From Ignavibacteriaceae bacterium (GTDB lineage: Bacteria; Bacteroidota; Ignavibacteria; Ignavibacteriales; Ignavibacteriaceae): a DNA stretch of 15,382 bases. Position 1 is the stretch's first letter, and each line of letters starts with the position of its first letter. Under the pieces are notes generated by a model, which made no database searches, had not been told where the DNA came from, and saw only the letters and a list, made by a program, of their open reading frames with translations. A program made the translations under genes and the position numbers. Below, piece by piece: positions 8,701 through 14,856 of the stretch. Location: NCBI GenBank assembly GCA_025455085.1, contig JALONF010000010.1, positions 1-15,382 of the forward strand, read 5' to 3'.

Positions 8701-8942
8701 GCAAGAAATTAAAGCTTGAAGCCTTTTTTAGAAATGATGTAATTGAAATCATACTTAAAGATGATGGAGCCGGTTTTAATTTAAATGAAGTTAAATTTGG
8801 TAATGGAATTAGAAACATGGAAAACCGTGCAAAGAAAATAAAAGGAAAGCTAAGCTGGAAGTCAGAGATAGGAGTGGGAACTACTGTTGTCTTCTCAGGA
8901 AAGCTTGGAAAAATTAATCGTATTAAATCACTCTTTAAATAA
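5709..8942 (+). CDS. Two-component sensor kinase with double reg_prop propeller, Y_Y_Y and HisKA_3 domains
   Basis: A 1077-residue membrane sensor. A signal peptide (MKSFNIILFSILILSSSFSQ, about 1-20) exports the N-terminal half. Residues ~25-715 hold fourteen reg_prop repeats of the form [GN]-x-[IL]-W-[IVL]-G-T-x-x-G-G-L-N-x-[FL]-D, consistent with two seven-bladed beta-propellers. A Y_Y_Y immunoglobulin-like domain follows (~755-830; KYSYILEGFQKSW, YTNLPSGEFTFMVKGSNSDG), then one transmembrane helix at ~838-859. The cytoplasmic kinase has SDLHDNIGAGLTE with phosphoacceptor H878 (HisKA_3), the N box EAINNAIKYS (E987, N991), and DDGAGF (1018-1023) in the HATPase domain. In Bacteroides, such sensors detect polysaccharide fragments in the periplasm and are often fused to a receiver and AraC output. 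Here the output is the separate regulator 16 nt downstream. The ligand is unknown. Confidence 0.93.
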   Translation: MKSFNIILFSILILSSSFSQTDEYIFKQLTDADGLSQSTIFAMIQDREGYLWLGTIDGLNRYDGYEFRVYANDASIPSSISDNFISALCEDSDGFIWVGTVNGYLNRFDKKTEVFKRYFVNDFFETIKNPSTDFYDYPLAFSRNQANTITAITEDKDGYLWLGTWGKGLIKFDRKKGRASHFHNDPNDPLSLSSDLVIDIISDRDGNIWIATFGGGLNKLALDDSNNNDQFKARSAKFLHYRSIENNNSSLSDDKTISLFEDTNGNIWIGTFYGGLNRLDANNKTLTPDKAKFKSYQENNKLSNSISDNTVMAITQDFEGYLWIGTFGGGIDRFDIRTQTFTNFSELSNHQNSFTDVEILSLFSDRSGILWAGSHLGEGVTKIQKYYSKFESINSRSAGRLKLNDDVVWSLFRDSKDNLWVGTYRGGINVLNLDANQTKVYRRALDQSNGISDNHIRSITEDKLENIWIGTYSGGLNRIDRTGQKVETFKNEPGNSNSLSANQVLDIYVESEKTIWVATFGGGLNKLTFAENTSGVPEFKSYKNNPSDRHSLSDDRVYCILKDNKENFWIGTYGGGLNKFNSEKGIFEVVSLDIQSSQSAFNDKILSLHESSNGMLWIGTSGNGLNQFDPKSNTVMNFSLAQGLTSSVVYGILEDSKSNLWLSTDDGIFLFNSSTEKFAQFGIEDGVQSLEFSGGAYFKDSGGMMYFGGINGFNYFNPDSITINQYVPPVVISNIKVMDVRVNGEPDELILSYDQNFISVEFSALDFSMPKRNKYSYILEGFQKSWISTGGSNRTATYTNLPSGEFTFMVKGSNSDGIWSDNAATIRIIINPPFYQTWWFVTLIVIIIVFFIYYLGTIRVKSQLEIEKLKLKIASDLHDNIGAGLTEISILSEVAERTEGHSSSIVKKDLQKISETARHLVDSMSDIVWVVNPQRDSLHDLIVKLKDSYNEFFSSIGISFQVNNVEKSDDIKLPMDYKQNLLLMFKEAINNAIKYSGCKKLKLEAFFRNDVIEIILKDDGAGFNLNEVKFGNGIRNMENRAKKIKGKLSWKSEIGVGTTVVFSGKLGKINRIKSLFK
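5850..7860 (+). repeat. Fourteen reg_prop (two-component propeller) repeats within the sensor kinase
   Basis: The invariant aromatic residue of the repeat falls at residues 52, 97, 161, 209, 268, 323, 371, 420, 468, 516, 569, 617, 661 and 706, mostly 44-60 apart. Repeats 4-6 and 8-12 are the closest to consensus (WIGTFGGGLN-like). Repeat 7 (WAGSHLGEGV) and repeat 14 (YFGGINGFNYF, Tyr for Trp) are diverged and may mark propeller ends. The repeats match at protein level and only partly in DNA. Confidence 0.88.
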
Positions 8943-8958
8943 TTCTTTCGGCAAATAA

Positions 8959-9597
8959 ATGATCAACGTAGCCATAGTTGAAGATAATGACACAATAAGA
9001 GAAGGACTTGCAGCCCTTATCAACGGAACAACTGGATATAAGAGTGTTGGTTTGTTTGGAGATTGTGAGAGCTTTCTTGTAAAGCTAAATACTCTTGATG
9101 TAAACGTTGTTCTTATGGACATTGCTCTGCCAGGGATTAGTGGTATTGAGGGAGTAAAAGAAGCAAAAAAAATAAAACCTGATATTGATATCCTGATGCT
9201 AACAATTTATGAGGACAGTGAAAAAGTTTTTGACGCACTATGTGCAGGTGCCTGCGGTTACCTCGTAAAAAAGACTCCGCCATCTAAGCTTCTTGAAGCA
9301 ATAAAAGAAGTCTATGAAGGTGGTTCACCAATGAGCAGCCAGATTGCACGACAGGTTATTACAGCTTTTAAAGAATCAAAAGATGTTAAGGCTGACAAAC
9401 AGGAATTCGAGCTTAGCTCAAGAGAAAAGGAAGTTATAAATTTATTGGCTGGCGGCAACAACTATCAGCAGATAGCAGATCAACTTTTCATAAGTGTAGA
9501 TACGGTCCGTCACCACATAAAAAACATTTACAAGAAACTTCACGTTCACACGCAATCAGAAGCAGTAGCCAAGGCTATACGCAAGAAAATTATCTAA
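8959..9597 (+). CDS. NarL/FixJ-family response regulator (REC plus LuxR-type HTH)
   Basis: A protein of 212 residues. The receiver domain has the acidic pair E8/D9 (VAIVEDND), phosphoacceptor D54 (VVLMDIALPG), T82 (LMLTIYED) and K104 (GYLVKKTPP), so all the switch residues are intact. A linker (~125-145) leads to the LuxR-type winged-less HTH: ELSSREKEVINLLAGG, then YQQIADQLFISVDTVRHHIKNIYKKLHVHTQSEAV, with the recognition helix around SVDTVRHHIKNI. The protein should be phosphorylated by the HisKA_3 kinase that ends 16 nt upstream (HisKA_3 kinases pair with NarL-type regulators) and bind DNA as a dimer. Its own targets are unknown; two palindromes just after its stop are the nearest candidates. 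ATG 8959 is the start, and no Shine-Dalgarno sequence is evident. Confidence 0.94.
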   Translation: MINVAIVEDNDTIREGLAALINGTTGYKSVGLFGDCESFLVKLNTLDVNVVLMDIALPGISGIEGVKEAKKIKPDIDILMLTIYEDSEKVFDALCAGACGYLVKKTPPSKLLEAIKEVYEGGSPMSSQIARQVITAFKESKDVKADKQEFELSSREKEVINLLAGGNNYQQIADQLFISVDTVRHHIKNIYKKLHVHTQSEAVAKAIRKKII

Positions 9598-9610
9598 AAT
9601 ACTCTCTACC

Positions 9611-9624
9611 TACATAAATATGTA
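9611..9624. promoter_or_regulatory. Palindromic site 1, TACATA-AA-TATGTA
   Basis: The arms tacata and tatgta are separated by two bases. The symmetry extends one base each side (c 9610, g 9625), giving a 7-2-7 inverted repeat. It begins 14 bases after the response-regulator stop. The 7-2-7 geometry is that used by NarL-type dimers, so it is a candidate binding site for the neighbouring regulator; this is inference. Confidence 0.55.
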
Positions 9625-9661
9625 GTATCCGTATCTTCTATACACTTCAAAATTAAATAAT

Positions 9662-9675
9662 TACATAATTATGTA
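9662..9675. promoter_or_regulatory. Palindromic site 2, TACATA-AT-TATGTA
   Basis: It has the same arms as the site at 9611-9624, again two bases apart. Here the symmetry extends to a perfect 20-bp palindrome, aattacataattatgtaatt (9659-9678). The centres of the two sites are 51 bp apart, close to five helical turns, so two bound dimers would face the same side of the helix. It lies about 120 bases before the next ATG (9796), a reasonable activator or repressor distance. It has no GC stem and no T run, so it does not look like an intrinsic terminator. Confidence 0.55.
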
Positions 9676-9795
9676 ATTGATTCCCTCCAATATTCTGATA
9701 GTTTTAGACCAGAGATTAAGAACACTCATTTTCCTGAATCTAAATCTCATTCAATACGAGCTTGAGTAGTTCAATAAACATAAAAGGGTGCGCAA

Positions 9796-10062
9796 ATGGA
9801 AACAACAATCACAAAAAATGAACTGAGCAATCCTATATCCGATTTGATCAGTGATGAAATTTATGATCTGCTTTTATCCCGCGGATTAATAAATGAGAGA
9901 GCTGTCAGAGATTATATCATAAGGAAAAAGTTTAAATCGCTGCGGGCTCAGAAATTAAGAACGGGAGACGCTATTGACTCTCTAAGAGAAGAATATCCTT
10001 ATCTACAATTCGACACGATTCGGAAAATAGTACATAATCCACCGAAAAGTTTAGCTAACTAG
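9796..10062 (+). CDS. Small protein of unknown function (88 aa)
   Basis: I do not recognise this family. The protein has an acidic first third (NPISDLISDEIYDLLLSRG), a strongly basic helix-like middle (RDYIIRKKFKSLRAQKLRTG) and a C-terminal segment, AIDSLREEYPYLQFDTIRKIVHN. The last part has the spacing of a helix-turn-helix ending in a recognition helix, so a small DNA- or RNA-binding protein is possible but unproven. There is no signal peptide, membrane helix or cysteine. It is likely a real gene: it is preceded by a purine stretch (aaaaggg, ~9782-9788) about seven bases before ATG 9796, stands alone between a regulated-looking upstream region and a GC-rich hairpin, and no competing frame overlaps it. 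It may be a target of the response regulator upstream. Confidence 0.7.
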   Translation: METTITKNELSNPISDLISDEIYDLLLSRGLINERAVRDYIIRKKFKSLRAQKLRTGDAIDSLREEYPYLQFDTIRKIVHNPPKSLAN

Positions 10063-10080
10063 ATAACGCCCTCCTGGTGC

Positions 10081-10109
10081 GGTCACCCCATCTGCCACGT
10101 GGGGTGATC
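10081..10109. terminator. GC-rich hairpin between convergent genes
   Basis: The stem ggtcacccca / tggggtgatc-c (10081-10090 with 10100-10109, one G-U pair) encloses a nine-base loop. It lies 18 bases after the small gene's stop and 13 bases before the end of the convergent DUF4301 gene, the expected place for a shared terminator. There is no long T run on either strand, so it may be a weak or Rho-assisted terminator, or an mRNA-stabilising 3' hairpin. Confidence 0.6.
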
Positions 10110-10122
10110 CACTTCTATTATT

Positions 10123-11709
10123 TCAATAAGACTTTAACGGCTGGTGTTCCAGCTTGAGTAAGTCGTTTACTTCCTTAACGGGATTAAATGTGATCTTCGG
10201 AACTTCAACAAAAACGGTTAGCCAATAATACATTCCTCCGTTCCACAATCCCGGAAGTTCGAGTGCCTTCAATTCCTTTCCCTCTTTAGACTTGGTTGTA
10301 ATTAATCCAGTATAGGGATTAAAAAACTTTTCAAGATTGAAATTGTTCCCCTTATAATCCTTCAGACCACACACAAGATCAACAGGATTGAAATGAGTTG
10401 CTTCATTATAAATCTTCGCCTGGTTTTTATCTGACAGATCTACCTGTGCTGTCTCAACAACCTGCTTTGTGATTTCTCCATTATCGGCTTTCACCCAGAA
10501 TGGGCTTCCACCAGGATGCTCTTCTTTCTTTACCATCCCGCATACACGAATTGGACGGTTAAGAAAATTAAAAATAAATTCTCTATTTTCATTTAAGTCA
10601 GTTGCTTTCAACCTATTCGAAAGATCAATATCAAACTCAGCTTTGATAAATTCAACGGATTCACTCAAAATTGGTTTATCAGTCGTTTCACTATCAAGTT
10701 TTCGAAGGAAGCCAAAAACTTTCTCCTGCACATGAATGAGATAGCCGCCAAGAATTTTCTTATACTTGTAAGTCTCTTCTCTTAAATGATCAGGAGCAAT
10801 ATTATCAATGTTTTTTATTGAAACTATATCAGCACTCAATTCATGAAGATTCTTAAGAAGAGCGCCGTGCCCGCCGGGTCTGAATACAATCTTTCCATTT
10901 TCATCCCTAAATGGCTTATTGTCCATCGTAACCGATACAGTATCAGTTGAAGGGCTCTGGAATGAAAAGCTAACATCAAACTTCCAGCCCTGAACTTTGT
11001 ATTTATCAATAAACGAGTCGAATATTTTTTTAATTTCCATTTCATGCTCAGGTGAAATTGTAAAATGAGCTTTTACTACTTTATCCTTACCCGATGCATA
11101 ATTCATTGCCTCAACTAAGTGCTCTTCAAATGCCGTTCGAGATTCATCGGGATATGAGTGGAAGAGAATTGATCCTTTCGGAAGATTAGCGTAATTCAAA
11201 CCAATATTTTCAGCTACAAGTCGAATAATCTCAGATACATTTTCGCTCTTAATTAAATCTTCAAGACTTTTTCCATTTTGTTCAACTACTTTCTTTAATT
11301 CATTATAGAAAGCAAATCGCTGGATGTTTTCAATAAATTCCAGCGTGGCTTTGCATTCTTCATCGCCACTGCCTGCAAGTTCTTTAATACTTTTTAAGTC
11401 AATCCTTGTATGTTTATTTAAAACAGCTAACTGTTTCTTGAACATTCTTGTTGCAGCACCTGATGCAGGAACAAATTTTATAACTCTGCCTTCATCCAAT
11501 GCCTCGAGATAAGTTTTAATATAATTCTTCTGCTCAGATTCTGTTATTATTTTAGCTCCATCACCAATTGTGCAAGGTTTCGACAGCTTAAGGAATGGAA
11601 TTCCTTTTTCAAAAATTTTTATTTGCTCTATGATCTGATCAGCGGAAAGCCCAAGGCCTTCTTCTGCTAGCAACTCTTTTTTTAAGGATTCAATTTCTTT
11701 ACTATTCAT
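10123..11709 (-). CDS. DUF4301 family protein, nucleotidyltransferase-like
   Basis: A protein of 528 residues, which I recognise as DUF4301, a family of unproven function. The motif FVPASGAATRMFKKQ (79-93) sits where pyrophosphorylases carry the glycine-rich nucleotide loop, followed by a basic residue (R88). FRPGGHGALLKNLHEL (276-291) and ADIVSIKNIDN (293-303) closely resemble the UDP-sugar pyrophosphorylase signature in which a base-binding loop is followed by 'd..f..niDN'. This suggests a sugar-nucleotide or similar nucleotidyl transfer. Later motifs are VCGMVKKEEHPGGSPFWVK and ALELPGLWNGGM. No signal peptide or membrane helix is seen, so the protein should be cytoplasmic. ATG 11709 is the start. 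It stands alone, divergent from the PLP enzyme gene. The family call is good; the function is inference. Confidence 0.87.
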   Translation of the reverse strand: MNSKEIESLKKELLAEEGLGLSADQIIEQIKIFEKGIPFLKLSKPCTIGDGAKIITESEQKNYIKTYLEALDEGRVIKFVPASGAATRMFKKQLAVLNKHTRIDLKSIKELAGSGDEECKATLEFIENIQRFAFYNELKKVVEQNGKSLEDLIKSENVSEIIRLVAENIGLNYANLPKGSILFHSYPDESRTAFEEHLVEAMNYASGKDKVVKAHFTISPEHEMEIKKIFDSFIDKYKVQGWKFDVSFSFQSPSTDTVSVTMDNKPFRDENGKIVFRPGGHGALLKNLHELSADIVSIKNIDNIAPDHLREETYKYKKILGGYLIHVQEKVFGFLRKLDSETTDKPILSESVEFIKAEFDIDLSNRLKATDLNENREFIFNFLNRPIRVCGMVKKEEHPGGSPFWVKADNGEITKQVVETAQVDLSDKNQAKIYNEATHFNPVDLVCGLKDYKGNNFNLEKFFNPYTGLITTKSKEGKELKALELPGLWNGGMYYWLTVFVEVPKITFNPVKEVNDLLKLEHQPLKSY

Positions 11710-11814
11710 ATTATTTTGTTCGTGCTTAAATAATTATTATGATAACAAAAATAATTAAATAAATTTAGTGGTTAAAAACATAGATATATATTCTGGAAGA
11801 TAAAAAATACATAA
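11710..11814. promoter_or_regulatory. Divergent intergenic region
   Basis: An AT-rich stretch between the DUF4301 gene (minus) and the PLP enzyme gene (plus), which should hold promoters for both. Runs such as taattattatgataac (near 11741) are present but no convincing promoter hexamers or operator can be assigned. The frame of the PLP enzyme is closed by TAG at 11781-11783, which sets the upstream limit for its start. Confidence 0.35.
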
Positions 11815-11909
11815 ATGAAAATACTCCTCTGGAGAAAGTTAACGATCCTTTACTGAAGGAAAGAAAAATATCTTTATTCATCAAAAGAGAAGATCTTAAC
11901 CATCCTCAT
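11815..11909 (+). other. N-terminal coding segment of the PLP enzyme, apparently frameshifted
   Basis: Read in the frame of the gene at 11910-12722, bases 11820-11909 encode NTPLEKVNDPLLKERKIS followed by LFIKREDLNHPH, which matches the conserved N-terminus of the ACC deaminase/D-cysteine desulfhydrase family. Yet no ATG, GTG or TTG exists in this frame between TAG 11781 and ATG 11910. The ATG at 11815-11817 is one frame off and would stop after 13 residues (TGA 11854). One extra A in the four-A run at 11818-11821 would give MKNTPLEKVNDPLLKERK, an ideal start. A sequencing or assembly error, a genuine mutation, or a rare start codon (ATT 11790, CTG 11793) are the options. Confidence 0.7.
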
Positions 11910-12722
11910 ATGTCAGGCAATAAATGGCATAAGCTGAAGTACAATCTTCAGGAAGCAAGAAAGCAAGGAAAGAATACTCTTTTAACTTTCGGAGGAGCTT
12001 ACTCAAATCACATTTATGCTACTGCTGCTGCAGGTAAAATTTTTAATTTTAACACAATTGGAATAATCAGAGGAGAAGAGCACCTGCCATTGAATCCAAC
12101 GCTCTCATTTGCAAAAGATAACGGGATGCAACTTTACTATCTTGACAGAACTTCTTACAGAAACAAAAACTCGCTGGAAGTCATCAGTCAACTGCAAGAA
12201 AAATTTGGTGATTTTTATTTAGTTCCCGAAGGGGGAACCAATGAGCTTGCCGTGAAAGGATGCAGAGAAATAATCAAAACTATTGATATTGAATTTGACT
12301 ACATCTGCTGCCCTTGTGGAACCAGCGGGACTTTGGCTGGATTAATTTCGGGCTTGCAAGGACACAATTTTGCGCTGGGGTTTGCTGTTTTGAAAGGTGC
12401 ATCATTTTTAAAAAGAGATGTTGGTTCTTTGCTGAAAATTTCCGGCAATAGCTCATTAATAAATTGGGATATCAATCTTGATTATCACTTTGGAGGTTAC
12501 GCAAAATTTAACTCCGCATTGATGAATTTTATCAGCAGATTTACTTCATTAACCAAAATTCCAATAGAACCAATTTATACCGGAAAAATGTTATTTGGCA
12601 TTTACGACTTAATAGCTAAAGATTACTTTAACGAGGGAAGCCGGATTGTAGCTTTACATACAGGTGGATTGCAGGGATTGAGGGGTTTATCCAAAAAATC
12701 CAAAAGAATCGATTTCTTCTAA
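11910..12722 (+). CDS. PLP-dependent enzyme, ACC deaminase / D-cysteine desulfhydrase family
   Basis: The uninterrupted part is 270 residues, and true coding begins upstream (see 11815-11909), giving about 300 in all, the family's usual length. MSGNKWHKLKYNL carries the PLP-binding lysine in the family motif (G-N-K-x-x-K-L; K5 of this segment). TFGGAYSNHIYATAAA is the substrate/ring-stacking SNH loop, PCGTSGTLAGLISG binds the PLP phosphate, and HTGGLQG closes the active site. PIYTGKMLFG supplies a conserved Tyr. These enzymes open 1-aminocyclopropane-1-carboxylate to 2-oxobutyrate and ammonia, or split D-cysteine to pyruvate, sulfide and ammonia. Sequence alone does not separate the two, and in non-plant-associated bacteria D-cysteine activity is more likely. 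If translation really starts at 11910, the REDLNHP segment is lost and activity is doubtful. Confidence 0.85.
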   Translation: MSGNKWHKLKYNLQEARKQGKNTLLTFGGAYSNHIYATAAAGKIFNFNTIGIIRGEEHLPLNPTLSFAKDNGMQLYYLDRTSYRNKNSLEVISQLQEKFGDFYLVPEGGTNELAVKGCREIIKTIDIEFDYICCPCGTSGTLAGLISGLQGHNFALGFAVLKGASFLKRDVGSLLKISGNSSLINWDINLDYHFGGYAKFNSALMNFISRFTSLTKIPIEPIYTGKMLFGIYDLIAKDYFNEGSRIVALHTGGLQGLRGLSKKSKRIDFF

Positions 12723-12804
12723 GACTTCAAATAACCCTTTACGCCATTTAGATTTTTCATTACTAAATTGCGAAGGCATTTGAAAATTTTTAAAAACCTT
12801 AGAT

Positions 12805-14703
12805 ATGGCAGATACAAATATATTACTTGTTGAAGACGAGCAGATAGTTGCAAAATATATTGAAAAGCAGCTGACCGGAGCTGGCTATAAAATTATCGCC
12901 TCTGTTACGTCCGGGGAAAAAGCAATTGAAAAAGTTACAACCTTAAAACCAGACATTGTTCTTATGGATATAAAGATCATGGGTTCAATGGACGGTGTTG
13001 AAACTGCTGATTATATAAGAAAGAATCATCAAATCCCCGTTATTTATCTCACTTCCCTTTCGGATGACGAATCCTTCCAGCGGGCAAAAAAAACTGAGCC
13101 ATTCGGATATCTAATCAAACCAATTGATTTGAAGGAGTTCAACCGGGTTGTCGAGATGGCTCTTTATAAAAATAAAATCTATAAGGAACTGATCAATACC
13201 AGGCAGAGATTTCAGATCGCTGCCGAGGCAGCTAAAACACGTGTGTGGGAATTGTGGATAAATGAAGATAAATTAATCCTTGATTCAACTATGCCTGCAC
13301 TTTTTGGTTATGTTGACGATGATATTCAAGAAATTAATAAGGATAGGATGAAATTTGTTCATGAGGAAGATAGAGAGCTTGTATCGAAAACAATTCAGGA
13401 ATGTATTGAAGGTAAGTCAAAGAGTTTTGAAATTCAGCACCGTATCAATGAAAAAAATGGATCAATAGGCTGGATATTGCTGCGGGGTGTACAAGTTCCT
13501 TCTGAGAATAATAAGCCGAAAAGAATTATTGGTTCTGCAACCGATATAACCGAGCAGAAGAAATATGAAGTGGCTCTAAGTCAAAGTGAAGAAAAATTCA
13601 GAAATATATTTGAAAGTTCTGGGATAGGCATCGCCCTTCTTGAACCTGATGGTCGTTTCACTAAAGTCAACAAATCATTTTGTGATATTCTGGGTTACTC
13701 TGAAAAGGAAATCATCGGAATAAATTTTAGAAACATCACTCACCCGGGTGATCTGGAAAAATCGCTCGACCTTACCAAGGAACTGCTCAAAACTGAATCG
13801 GTAGAAGGCAAGTCAATTGAAAAAAGATACCTTCACAAAAACGGGGATATTATCTGGGCTCTTACTACAATTTCATTAATCCGTGATTCAGAAAACAAGC
13901 CATCTTTTTTTATAACACAAGTTCAGAATATAACCAGGAGAAAGAAGTACGAAGAGCAGCTGATTAAATACACTGAAGAGTTAAAATTACTTAATGCTGC
14001 AAAGGATAAATTTTTCTCTATCATTTCGCACGATCTTAGAAATCCATTTAATTCACTACTGGGCTTGACTGAGTATGTAACTCATTCCTATGATGAAATG
14101 ACTCCGCTGGAAATTAAGAATGCTATTTCAAGCGTTTATTCGTCCTCCAAACAGGTATACGGCCTGATCCTAAACTTGCTTGAGTGGTCGATGGTTCAGT
14201 CTGGTCGAATAACTGTTGATAAGACTGTAATTAATCTTGCTGAATTAGGGAAAGAAATTATTGACCTGTACGAAGAAAGCGCTAAGCAAAAGCATCTGGA
14301 ACTGATTATTAATATAAACGAAGACATACTTGTTTATGCAGATAAGTATATGATAGATACCATAGTTAGAAATTTTGTTTCGAATAGTATAAAGTTTACA
14401 AATCCGGGCGGTAAGATCATTATAAAGGGAATGATTAACGGCGATAACGCAGAAGTGTCAGTCACTGATACTGGTATTGGCATAAGTGCAGAAGATCAAA
14501 AAAATTTATTTCGAATTGATGAGCAGACACGAAGAGACGGAACTGCCAATGAAAAAGGAACTGGAATAGGACTTATACTTTGCAAAGAATTTATCGAGAA
14601 AAATAATGGGGTTCTGTGGGTAGAGAGTGAGGAAGACAAGGGAAGCAGATTTTCTTTCACTGTTCCAAGATATCTTGGAAATCTTCAGTCAATTGACAAA
14701 TAA
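12805..14703 (+). CDS. Orphan sensor kinase: REC-PAS-PAS-HisKA-HATPase
   Basis: A cytoplasmic protein of 632 residues with no signal peptide or membrane helix. The N-terminal receiver has E10/D11 (LLVEDEQ), phosphoacceptor D55 (IVLMDIKIMG), T83 (IYLTSLSDDE) and K105 (YLIKPID). Two PAS/PAC modules follow, at about 130-250 (ending IGSATDITEQKKYE) and 262-380 (SEEKFRNIFESSGIGIALLE, ending VQNITRRKKYEEQL). The kinase core has FFSIISHDLRNPFNSLLGL with H409, N box RNFVSNSIKFTNPGG (N523, N527), G1 DTGIGIS (555-561) and GTGIGLILCKEF as G2. A receiver at the front of a kinase suggests its activity is modulated by another kinase's phosphorelay. No response regulator gene is adjacent. It follows the PLP enzyme by 82 nt, so it probably has its own promoter. 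Confidence 0.92.
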   Translation: MADTNILLVEDEQIVAKYIEKQLTGAGYKIIASVTSGEKAIEKVTTLKPDIVLMDIKIMGSMDGVETADYIRKNHQIPVIYLTSLSDDESFQRAKKTEPFGYLIKPIDLKEFNRVVEMALYKNKIYKELINTRQRFQIAAEAAKTRVWELWINEDKLILDSTMPALFGYVDDDIQEINKDRMKFVHEEDRELVSKTIQECIEGKSKSFEIQHRINEKNGSIGWILLRGVQVPSENNKPKRIIGSATDITEQKKYEVALSQSEEKFRNIFESSGIGIALLEPDGRFTKVNKSFCDILGYSEKEIIGINFRNITHPGDLEKSLDLTKELLKTESVEGKSIEKRYLHKNGDIIWALTTISLIRDSENKPSFFITQVQNITRRKKYEEQLIKYTEELKLLNAAKDKFFSIISHDLRNPFNSLLGLTEYVTHSYDEMTPLEIKNAISSVYSSSKQVYGLILNLLEWSMVQSGRITVDKTVINLAELGKEIIDLYEESAKQKHLELIININEDILVYADKYMIDTIVRNFVSNSIKFTNPGGKIIIKGMINGDNAEVSVTDTGIGISAEDQKNLFRIDEQTRRDGTANEKGTGIGLILCKEFIEKNNGVLWVESEEDKGSRFSFTVPRYLGNLQSIDK

Positions 14704-14856
14704 TTTCTTTTATCATCAAAGCATTGTCATCAGTTTATTTTATCCCCAATAGAATAATTAATAACATTTATTAGTTAATTTTATTTAACCAAAAAAATAC
14801 GTTTTCCATTTAATGCCAGTTAATTCAATAATATAAAAATTTTTATGTGAGGAAAT
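14704..14856. promoter_or_regulatory. Intergenic region upstream of the transporter, with ribosome site
   Basis: 153 very AT-rich bases after the kinase stop. An imperfect inverted repeat around 14757-14781 (aattaataac, ttattagttaatt) is present but weak. GAGG at 14849-14852, four bases before ATG 14857, is the clearest Shine-Dalgarno-like sequence in the window and supports that start. No strong terminator or promoter can be assigned. Confidence 0.4.

Noticed and set aside
9659..9678. The 20-bp palindrome as an intrinsic terminator for the response regulator gene
   Set aside because: The stem is nearly all A-T with no loop, and no T run follows. The shared TACATA/TATGTA arms with the site at 9611 fit protein binding better.
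10060..10120. Possible tRNA or small structured RNA around the GC-rich hairpin
   Set aside because: There is only one stem-loop, with no T-loop GTTCRA motif or acceptor pairing. Its position between convergent gene ends fits a terminator better.
10469..10735. An 88-codon plus-strand frame opposite the DUF4301 gene
   Set aside because: It lies wholly inside a well-supported gene and is rich in Ser/Phe/Leu, typical of an antisense shadow.
11808..11816. TACATAAAT near the PLP enzyme start as a third copy of the palindromic motif
   Set aside because: Only one half-site is present and the right arm is missing; a match this short is expected by chance in AT-rich DNA.
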